This document shows positions 27,901 through 39,900 of a DNA stretch of 64,000 bases, in pieces. The notes under the pieces are model-generated. The model was not told where the DNA came from and ran no database searches. It was given only the letters and a program-made list of their open reading frames with translations. Origin of the DNA: Apostichopus japonicus (lineage: Eukaryota; Echinodermata; Holothuroidea; Aspidochirotida; Stichopodidae); the NCBI RefSeq assembly GCF_037975245.1, contig NC_092576.1, positions 34,016,611-34,080,610 on the forward strand, in the 5' to 3' direction. Positions within the stretch are counted from its first letter, which is position 1, and each line of letters begins with the position of its first letter. Position numbers and translations under genes: made by a program.

Positions 27901-30900
27901 TTACTTTCACTAAGTTCTTACACTATCGTGAAGAAAATATCAAATAAACAAACTCACCTTCCAATCCCCAGAACGAAGATTCAGACGGTAGCCGTAGCGG
28001 CGCCACGTCACTAATAAAGGAGGAACACATATGATAACAGTCAACAGTTACTTTGGCAAATCGTCCTCCGTTCTCCCGACTCTCAAAAAATACATATCTC
28101 TAGTACCAAGATAATCACATGGTATCACTTAGGATTTATTATACCGTAATTTACGAGATACGCTGATTAACCTTTCATAATTAAACTATATATTGCATGT
28201 AAAGTAGATACATGGTGAGAAAGGGCAACTTGGAGTTCACCTTGGAAAGATCATCTTTTTCTGAAACCAGTTTATACACACTTTTACATTATTTTTTTCT
28301 TTTTTTTGGAAACTAAGTTTAATAAATGCATCGGTCACGGTAATTGCCAACATGCAGAAAGACAAGTTTGTTTTGGGACAGTAGCAACTTTAATTAGCTT
28401 CTGACCTAAAGGGCAATTGACGATGAAATTACCCAGTACATTGCTGCAATAATCTGTGTAATTTGTAAAATGCAAGATAATCTGTTTAGATCTGTAACTT
28501 AGACAAACTGCATTTACCGTGGTTTTATAAGGTCTATTTTACTATGTACTCTTTTATATGAAAGTTCCACTATTTACTACAGTTTGTTTTACTCCTGCCA
28601 ACTAATGTATTATGTATGAGAGTGCAAATAATGTAAAGTAAATATATCAGCTCGGAGTATTATTGAATTCTGACTGCTCATAATTTGTTTTACTGCCTTT
28701 TGCGTTTCGGGTATTACCACTGCTCTTACAGTTGTTACTATGTTTGTTCGTGTGTGCATTTAAAATGAATTGAGGATCACATATTACTCATACTTAATAA
28801 AATCTTCAAACCAAGATTTAATACACTTAGTTATCCGTGCATTATGAACTAATACGTAAAATTTACAGTTCTCGGAGATATATTTTGAAATCTGAAAATA
28901 TCAGCCATTTTAATCAATTTCCATTTGACAATGTTCGAACAGTTTGATAAAAGTGATGTTAAGTTCATTTAGCTTCTGGACTCTTTGACGTAAATATATC
29001 TTTGAGACATTCGTTCTCATTATTAAAAAAAATTACCTTTGACTTCCTTAGACTTCATATGTGCAGGTATAGTATCCACAGGAAATGGAATAGGTAGCAG
29101 GCATCCATCAAATCTTTGAAAAGCAAGTACAAAAAGAGAAAGGGACGTGGAACGAACAATATCAGTATTAGATTAACGTAACAACTTAAACATTTGTTGT
29201 GACAGATAAATGCAAATGATAATATTTACACAGAAATCTTCCAGTAATTACTGACACGAACATATCATGATGACATCGTTTTAATGTTGTATGTAACCAT
29301 ACGAATAGCAACATATATCATTGGTCCTGCTAATTATCGACTGTTTATTTAGTGTCCGCCTAGATTTACCAGATATTGGAGAAAATGTGATAATTGTAAC
29401 ACAATAACACAATATTATAAACACCTACAAGGTACGTTGGGGTTTAAGAAAGTACACCTTATTGCAGGTAAAATAAAAATTGTATTTCTTTTGAAAAACC
29501 TTTCTTAAAAACAACATTCATAGCTCAAAAGCGCGTATTCCACCCATTGTATCATAATAAAAAACATTCCTAGCTCTTAAGCGCGTCTTCCACTTTACCT
29601 TATTACTATTGAAAACTTTCAAGTATGTATGCATTTTAGATCCTCAACTCGCGGAGAAGCGTCATTGGCTTATCGAAACCGCAAGCCGACCGGAGCCAGT
29701 CTATTAGATTCATTTTAACGTCCATGATTATGAGTTGTCAGTTGTCAACAACTCTGTAACTGGCCGACATACATTAATCTTGGAGTGATTCAAGCGCGTT
29801 TAACATTAATACTCACGACAGCTCTTTTAACTGTTGAGAATCCATCCCAATGTTGAATATCTGTCTAAGTTCGTCTTTTCCTAATGTCCTCGGTTCTCTA
29901 CCATTCTGCGCTATTTCGATGAGTATCTTTTCAACAGTCAACAGCTTTGGTAACATGAGACCCGATTTGAGTACGAAGCTGGCTTTATCGAACTGGTCAC
30001 AAGATTTATGAAGGTGTACGCACGATATGGGTACCTGTTATAAAGATGGTGCTGTATTAAAAATAATGTTGTCTGGTGTACATGCTACTACTGAAACAAG
30101 TTAATTCATTGCATCCTCCTAAAAAATGTCATAATTCTTGAAAAAAAAAAAATTCATTTACGTGGTTAGCAAACGTTGGGCAGGTTAAAAAAATATGTTG
30201 TTCTTGTTAGAAAGCTGAAGACAAATAAGAATGCTCCCTATATTTTGAAAGGTATTTGTAGTGATAAAATGGTAGACAAATCTGAATGTACAAAGTAGGG
30301 TATGCAAAGTAATCCAATATTTAAGGGACTGTCAATTTATTAGTACTTCGAGGTATAGTTTGATATAGGTTTCCAGGTTTATCCATATAGTATTTAGGTA
30401 CTACATTTCTTATAACCAATATCATTTTTCTTTTTCACGAAATACCCTATTCCATTTAATATTATTGCTAAATAACAAAGAACGAACCAAAGAGAAACAA
30501 ATACATGGAATTTGAATTATTTTCGTGAGATATTCATATTTTGACGCAGAATCATAGGCTAGTAAGCTTGACTGTAATTTCACTACCAGTATAGCTCATC
30601 ATACTGTTTTGTTCATAATATAGTTGGTTGGGTACGACCTACCTGTAAACTGTTCTCATTTATTTGTGAAAACATTTCATTGCTGAATAGTGTCAATTAT
30701 TATAAAGTTATATTAGTTGAAGAAATTGTATATGTTCTAAGTATTTCATGTCAGCCTATATTCACCTGTATCTTCGTTGCGAACTCCAATATTTGTAAAG
30801 TTGACCTCTGTAGTAGGTTGCTGTCGTCAGCGCTTATCTTAACTGGTTTTGAGACCATCTGTTTGATGACGTCAGCAATGCCGTCGGTCTGTTCAACTTG

Positions 30901-33900
30901 TTCCAAAAAGCACAATGCGGCAAACCTCTGATCTTTAACTTGTTTCTGCAAATATCTAATAATTTTGTCTGAAGCGGATTTGTTGAGTCCGCAGGCAAAA
31001 CGATATACATATTGGAGGTCAAAAGGATCCATGTTACTGAGCAATTTGTTCATATCTTCATACTCTTTGTCAGAATTGGAAATGTTGTTTGTGTCAGAAA
31101 GAACAGTTGCTATGTAGTGAGCGGCGTACCATTCACAGAAAAGCTTATGATAAAACCTTACTTTCTTTGTATATTGCATATGAACTACAGACTGAAAAAC
31201 ATTTTCTAGAACTTCCTCTTCTACTAAAATGCCGATGTGGTTATACAGGTCATAAAAGTCTTCGCCAAGTCGTTTTTGGAGAATTTCACTACCCCACTGA
31301 ATGTCTTGCTTACCACCACTTAAAGCTTCAAAAGCAACTTTATTTAACTCGCTGTGTCTTTTTTCTAACTCTTCGTTCTTCCGTTGGATGTTCACATCTT
31401 TTATTTTATTCCTAGAATGACTATGGAAGCATGATATCATATAACGAAAGAAACTTGTGACCGACTTAAATGTTTGAAGTTCTTCGCTCTCATGAGTCAT
31501 GTGCGCGAACATAACAAAGAAGAGCGGAACTTGGCACAAGTCACCGAGAACAGGGTTTTGTTGGAGCTTGCGTTTTATCACCTCTGCAGATTCTCTGTCG
31601 TTACCTGCTACTGCTTTATAAATATATTGGTCGCGTGCGCTGTCATTGAACCCTGTTAATCGCAGCCGATGCGCTTGAGGTGCAATGTTCTTTGGCAAAC
31701 AGAAAGATCTAGTTGTAAGAAAAACGACTGCATCTTGAAACATATTTTTACCAAGAATTTGTGCAATATCTGTATCAACACTTTCTTGGTCAGGGTATTC
31801 ATCGTAACCATCCAGTAATACAAATAATGACGAACATCTTGATATAATGGATTCAATATCATCGACATTAAACTTTGAGTCCTTTGGTAGTATGAATCGC
31901 TTTATCGCCTCATATACTGAAGGTACACCTTTCAACTGTCTCAATCGCAGGAAAATCAATATATCTGTCTTTGTCAAGGCAGAAGTACTCCTGGTATTGC
32001 ACCAGTCATATACAAGTTGGAGTGCAAATGTTGACTTTCCATAGCCAGGTTCACCTTCAATAATATACATGCTAGATTTCTTTACTTCTTTTAAGATCTC
32101 ATCGTGTGACTCAACTGGTTTCCAATTTAAGTTCAAAGTTTTCATGTCCATACCACCTTCAACATATATTCGATTGACACAAAACAGTCTATCTTTGATA
32201 TAAGGAATTGGTTGCACAGCGTCGTATAGAACTTCATAGCTAGTTTTAATCTCCTTGATGAATCTCCCCGTGTCTTCTGCATAATTAATGAACAATTAAA
32301 CATTATATAGGATTTCAGCGAAAATTACTATGGAAATTTACATAACAAAATTGTCAAGCACAGTTTAAATCAATACAAGAAATAAGTTAAACGTTCAAAG
32401 ATACTATGTTATGGCCATGTTTGTAATAAATGGAAATATTTTCTCTATAATTGGTAATTATGTATACGAAAAGCTTTGTTACATATGTTTGTCCGAATAA
32501 GTGAAAGAACACCAACACATTCAGTAACAGTAACCCTGTGGAGAAAAATCGTATAGGCAAAAAATACAAGATTTCGACAAGGGATGAAACAGGGCAAATA
32601 CGGAATGGGGGGTTTGGAAAAGTAAGTTATTTTAACACAAAGTGGACACTTATGGATTGTTTAGGATTACCTTACTACGATAGCTGACTAACTAAGGTAA
32701 CAGCATAGGTCTTCCAAGTAAGCAAAGAAAATTAAAGAAAAATTAAATTAGATAAAGGCTCACCATTTTGAAAATTAATCATCGGGGCCGTCTGAAAAAA
32801 AAAATGAATAAAGGAAAATAACAATAAAATTGTAGTTGACAAGCTTTGCTTTTGGAAGGTTTTAAATAAGCAATAAAAATGCTTGGACTTCTGAGTGGAT
32901 TTTCAGTTTCTTTCTTTCATTTTTAGTACAAGGTGCCTGGCAGTATGTGTTTTGATTCTTAATTGCGAAGAACTTTAATAGTCTCGACATAAATCAAATT
33001 CTCACCTCCTCTGCATTATGTCCGTCTTGCTTTCTTGGCTTCCTCCTTAATACTAATGGAGATATACAAAGGAAAGAAGATGTGACAGTAAGTGACATAT
33101 AATAACCCACTACATCAAGTCAGACATTTAGAGGGAATGATTAATTTTTTTAATGGTTAATTTATACCTATATAAACAGATACTATTCTTGCATCATACC
33201 TTTAAACAGGACCAACAGAACTGCCATGGTGATGATAATCACAAGTGCAAGAACTGTTAAAATCAAGACAGCAATCGGTAGCTTCCTTTTTGAATCGCTG
33301 GTTTCTTCTGTTAAAGATAGAAATCGGCACAAATTAAAGTGTGAGGCAAGTTAGTTAATCATATTAATTAAATTTGGCTTATGAATAACAGTATGATGTC
33401 CTTTTTGAATCGCTGGTTTCTTCTGTTAAAGATAGAAATCGGCACAAATTAAAGTGTGAGGCAAGTTATTTAATCATATTAATTAACTTTGGATTATGAA
33501 TAACAGTATAAAGTTTTCCAATCTTGTATCAAAGTTTGCTTTTATGACAGTGCAGCAGCTAACCATAGCTGATAGAAAATTCACCCACACGCATGCACAT
33601 AACTTAAACAATGGCAAACTTGGGTACTACACTGTATCTACTTGTCCCATTGAGGCAAACTTTACTTAGTTCCCACAATCTACCACAAACTTGAACATTA
33701 TCTGTTCATCATTAGCTACATTACAAAGACACATCGTGATCGTTTGTGATACTGGTCTACCTTCCTAATATATGTTGCCTACAGTATTGGTAAGAGCACC
33801 AACAATCGAAGGACATGAGATATTCGAATTGCTATTCAGTATTCCTAATTTGTAACTGATATCGTATTATTTCAAATATATCGACATTTTCTCTACACTC

Positions 33901-36900
33901 TAGACTTTATTTACTTTAAATCCATAGCAGTATAATACCAAACAGACGTTAATTGGGTAAACAATATACTTACGTTCTTTGATAATGTTTTTTTCTTATC
34001 ATAAAAGAAAGCTGTGAACACTAAAACTTAGCTGTGTATACTAACCAAACTTAGGTATAAGTTTCACTTTTGTAGACATATGAAAGAGATCTGCGTTCGA
34101 CCCCACGACCAAACACTCCAAAGTAATTTCGTCTGCAAAGGTTGCTTCAAATTTAAAGTTTCCTGAAAGAAAAACATCAAAGCTGCCTTCTCTTTCATTT
34201 GATTTTACTTCCTGACCACTCAAAGAAAAGTCATTAGTGTCGTATTGACTTTTCCACATAAGCTCGACCTCTGGTCGAATACCGAGCACAGAACACGTGA
34301 TGTTTCCTTCTTGTTTAACCTCAAGAACGCAGCTTTGTGGAGGGGTGCATCCTTCGATAATTATGTGAGGTGGATTTGGACTTTCTGCACGAGAAAAAAA
34401 GTGAGATAAAATTTTTCATTACGAAATTACCTTCTTTGCTGTCAACAGAATATAGTGCTTTATAAAAGAAAATAACAAGTTAGATGGTTAAAAACACACC
34501 ATTTTTTTTAAATTGTCAATATACATGAAAATCTTGTAGTTTAGTCATTTCTAATGATATTGTGAGAAACAAGCAAGCTCCCAATATCCAGGAATTGTAA
34601 AAGCACATCAAGGGACTTCTTCTTTAACTTCTTTTGAGGCCTAGCTTGTATGTAAGCGAGCAAGATGTGTAAAACAAAACCAAATGTATGTTTATTACAT
34701 GAATGGTTTAATTTTAACCAAGTCACATATCTCACAGCTCTTTATTGCAGCTACGACAGTTACATTATGTCCGTTTTGTTTTATAAGGACAATATTAATG
34801 TGTAATGTTTTGTTTTCTTGTTTTTTGATGAACCAATTTTCAGTTTATCTAATTATACTATGGTCTGTCAATGTGTACTAAATATGCCATTACAATAACT
34901 CGCTTACAGTGTAGGAAACATAGTATACTCACTGAAAATAAGAACATTGTAGATCCGGATGTGTTCTGCATTCGAGTCACTTGAAAGACAAATGTACAGA
35001 CCCGCATGATGCCACTTCGGCCGATGTAAAATTAATGAACCGTTCGAACCAAGTCTGTAGTCCTGATTGTATGTTTGGTTCACACTGTTTTTCCAGTTGT
35101 TAATACTTATGAGAATGACCTCCGTCTGTCCGTCTACATCTAGAGATCGTTTCCAGATGACAACGTTACCCTCATTGCATGAAAGGGTCATTTCAGAGTT
35201 AACCTCAAAATATTGCTTAACCGGATTATCTTTGGGATCAACATCTTGTCCTTCTAGAATAGCCACGGCTTCATCTTCATTAAACAGCCACTTATTGTCC
35301 TCTACTTTGCACACAAAGACGGAGAGTAATGGTAATTCTCTCGCTAATTGTAAAGAAGCTAGTGACGTAAATGTGTTTCCTTGTGATGCTGTTACATTCG
35401 ACCATGCAGTTAAGAGCTGGTCATGATTACTAATCCGTTGATACCACGCCAAAGAAACAGTGGGTCGAACGTTTTCAACAAAGCAGTTAATTGAAGACAA
35501 TTGATTATTAACAAACAAGCAAACATCCGGTTGATCTTCACAGCGTTCAATTACTGGGAACGAGAGAACAGGCGTAACTGTGAATAAAAATGATAGAAAA
35601 ACATATAAAACATAAAATAAACGTAAAATATGACAAAGATAATAAATACTATTGTTTTCTGTAATTGTTTTAACATTAGGAGAACTGTTTTTCCTCAGTA
35701 TTGTGAGGGTTAGATCTGATTCTTTGTGATAAGGTCACTTCCAACTCATAACGGTGTACAGTTAGATCAGCTTGTTTCCAATTGAGGGCACTGTGTCATA
35801 ATGGAACCATTTATGTATGTATTTTAGACCCTCCTACAAAGTGGAACTCGCAAAGAAGCCTCATTGGCTTATCAAAGCCGCAAGCTCACCGCAGTCCGTC
35901 TCTTAGATTCATATTTAACGTCCATGATTATGAGTTGTCAACAACTTTGTTACTGGACGACATATATTAATCGTGGAGTGACTCCAACCGGGGACCTTAT
36001 GATTGAAAGTTTCTGATCAAATGTGTCCAAAAGTGGAGGGAATAAAATAAAACTTCCGTGATTCAATACACGTTGTCACTTGCCCAAAAAAGTACTTACA
36101 TTTAATGTTATGGTAGAAGCATTAGTACTGTTTATTTGCAGCATATGTGTTGACGTTTGAGGCCATGAAAGGAACACAACCGATGATAATTCACTAACTG
36201 AACATGTATTGCTGCATGCCCAAATGTACGGTCATAGGATTCAAATAGATGGTCATATTACATCACAAACTGTTCATTAACCATTAGTCAAAGGCTTATG
36301 ATTTCATCAATAATGACAATGAGTACTTATTAATAATGCAATAATGGCTTTAGACAAGGAGATGATATGATACTTCACAGTTCATAAAATCAATGAATGA
36401 TCTACTAAAAGATGCAGAAAACATAAATGTTTATTTGTGTTAGGTAGATAATATTTTGTAAGTACACTGTAAAAAATGTCTGTGATATAACAGCTTTACG
36501 CCGTTCATCTACAAAAATTAATCATGTTGTTAAAAAAAATTGTTGTCCATTTACAAAATGTATTGTAACAACATTTTCTGTATATGGGAACAAAATTTTC
36601 ATAACAATACATCAACTGCTGTGTCGGAACAAAAGCATCAGGCTCGATCCAAGTTTTCATTATGCGGTCGAAGTGACCGCGAAAACGTTACACCAAATCT
36701 TGCATCATAAAACGAGAACCGTATTTTACATGTTGTTGGAATGATAGAAAGTAGCATATACGTTTAGTCTTACGCAATCAACGAGTTTTTTCCGAAATAG
36801 TAAAGTTAACAACTGTGTCGCAAAGTTGTAGACGACCTTTGTACACTACTTACAGTTGAATGACGCTGGGCGCGCACCGAAGGTCCGAAACCACTGTAAT

Positions 36901-39900
36901 TACGGTAAGTTATGATTTCAAAGCTTTTTAGTCCTTTTTAATCTAACATGAGTGCAACTATAGTGAATTGAGTCATATGAATCTGTTACAATTTACGTAA
37001 GCATTTATTAAACGTTCGTTTGTTGGTTTGTTTGTTTTGAAATAAGCGGCAAAGCAAGTAGGCTAGGCCGACAGCACAGCTCTCTGTCGGTCCATTGTGT
37101 GCATACTAGCACAGGATGCTATGGCAGTTCTTTGTTAGGCGAGCATATACGATCGCTTACTTCTAGCATATCGTCGTAGCTGTTTTGACAGTCATACCAA
37201 ACCTAAGCTTACATTCATTCTTTCGCGGTATCGTTTCTATTGGTTATGATATAACGCAGCCTAGACACTGGTCACCAATCAGTATCTATGCTTTACTATA
37301 TAACATAGATTCTCTTAGGAAACTTCTTGATATCACTTTTACTGTTTAGTTTGAAGCCCCCGATCGGCTTACACTAAATCTTGAGGGAGTCGTGCAGTCC
37401 CGTCCTGAATCTTGGGGGAGTCGTACAGTCCCCTATGGCACGCCAAATGTTAAAATTCAGAAATGAACAATCTAGGCTAGGTTTATGGTTAACAAACTCT
37501 GGTCTATCACTAAAATAGATCATCGATCAATAAAATTGTTTTTTTTTGTCTGATAAATCACGTTTTTCCAGTGATAAATCAGAATTTTACTAATACAACT
37601 TGTTTTGTTTTTCTCGCTGAATTTTGAAAACTAATTATTGGTGGGTAAAACCATTTGTTATTCCTTGTTCAATTCTGAAGGATGCTACTGCATGCAATGG
37701 GGAAACCCTGTATGTAATATGTGCCTGTCATTTGATGCCTTGGCGTATAAACACGATATCACAAGAACCAAAGATGTTTGAACTCGAAATTTAGTATTTC
37801 TAGGTATGTTTGAGTGGGAGAGGGCTTAGGTGGAAGTTAACTATACAAAAAATTCCTGAAGGAAATTTCTTTGTAAAGGGGAATTGTGATTATTGCGAGC
37901 TAGAAAAAAAAATTACAGGCAAAGTCTACCTCCTAGCCCTCCTCCCCCCACCCCCCCCCCCCACCCATCCAGAACTGTGCCTGAGCTGCTAATTGCCCCT
38001 AGCCTACTTTAAGTATCATGAACAGTTGATGTATGCACTGTTGTATGCTATACTAACCCGATCTTAGCATGAATGTGTTGATTGTGGGTGTTATGAATTA
38101 TGCCAAACTGTAACCTACTTACAGTATTAACTGATATGATTTGTCATCTGTCAATATATATGTAACCAAAAGTGTTTGTTTGTTTTCCTTTCATAGGATG
38201 GCTTCAGCTAAACCTGAGATGGAATAGTCAGGGGCACCGGATTTGTAATATATTGTTGGAGAGCCTGACCCATTTCCGAAAGGTTTTAATTTCCATGTTT
38301 TTACTCTCTTGCAGATGGTTACTTGTTCATGTGGTGTTCACTCTGATACTGCAGCTAGAAAGATGTGTCACTACAGGCTTCATCAAAATCAACCAAATTT
38401 TCAATTTACGTGCATGTCCTGAAGAAAAGTGCAACAGAATTTTTGTAAGTTATTCAGCTTTGAAAAGTCACTTCTATCGTGACCATAGAGAAGATGGTAT
38501 TGAAACACTCATTTTATCTCTATCCTAAGACTATGATTGGTCTGACATATCTATGCACTAGATCATCAGGTTTTGACTTTTTTTGTAGTAAAGTGCATCA
38601 CGGTGACCACTGGATTCATCCAGAGTGCAAGAGTTTCACTTGCAGGCTACTCTTGCATAATTTCTGAATGAAATTGCTTTTAAAATTATAATCCATGGAT
38701 CTTTATACTTTAAGATATTAATAAAAATGCTTTTGTTTTTATGTAACAGGTTGCAATCCATTTCTTAGAAACAGAATGGCAATAACAGTTGATCGGGAAC
38801 CTCTGCTGTATCCTACATCCATTATTGCTGTGTTGAAGATGTTGTTCATGAGCTACTATGTGTTCAACATATGCTATCCCACAGAGGTTCAAGCAACCAT
38901 GGAATACATACAGAGGTACAGTTTAAACCTAGTTTCTTGACAGATTAACAAAGGAGGTGCATTCAAACTACAGTTCCTCCATCTTGTTGAGATCATGCAA
39001 GAAGAACTGCAAAGAAGAACTGTCAATTCCAACAAATGTTGTGCAACATTAAATGTTTTCATTAAACTACTAGTGCACCTGTCACGGCATGCAAATAACA
39101 ACAGTTTATATATAATAAAATGGATACAAACTTTTACTTATATATATATATATATATATTTATATATAACTTTTATGTGAAGTTTAACTAATTTTGGGGA
39201 TACTATTACCAAAATTGAATAAATTTAGTTTTTAAGCACTAGGATGTTTTTGGTAAACAAGGATAGATTGGACTCATGAAACTTTTTTCAAATTATTCCC
39301 TACAGAATACTGTTCGAGATTGATCCAGGGAGAGGGTCTAGGACAAAGAAATCTTACAGATGGTGTATAAATCCGAAAGTAACTTCTCTTTGTGAGCGGA
39401 TGAAGGAAAGTAGAGAGTGAGATATGCAGTGAATGTGGCCACAAGTATTAAGCTACTTGAGCTAACTTCATTTAATTTTGTTTTGTTTAATGCCGTATAC
39501 TTTTTGTTAAATGATACCTCCATTTCAAAAGCGCTGAATCTGTGAACTATTCTGCTATAAATCACTAAATTTTACAGATTCATGTTACAATGTAACTTAA
39601 AGTTGATTTTTAAAATATTTAATAAACAATAAGGTAATCTGCTTGCTTCAGAAGTCTTTTAACCAAACATTGTATTTTCTTAAATACAAAATATGATTCT
39701 GTACAGAACAACCTCGTAGCTTTTTCAGTACAAGTTGGATGTAATTATATAAAAATATCCCAAATTTGAGCACTGTCAAGTAGATTTTCTGATTGTTCTA
39801 TATATTGGAAAGGGTTCGTTTTACCAAAAAAATATCCCAGTGTGCCTGAGCATTTCAATGGAAGTTTCATCACTTTGACATTGACCAACAATCTAACTGT

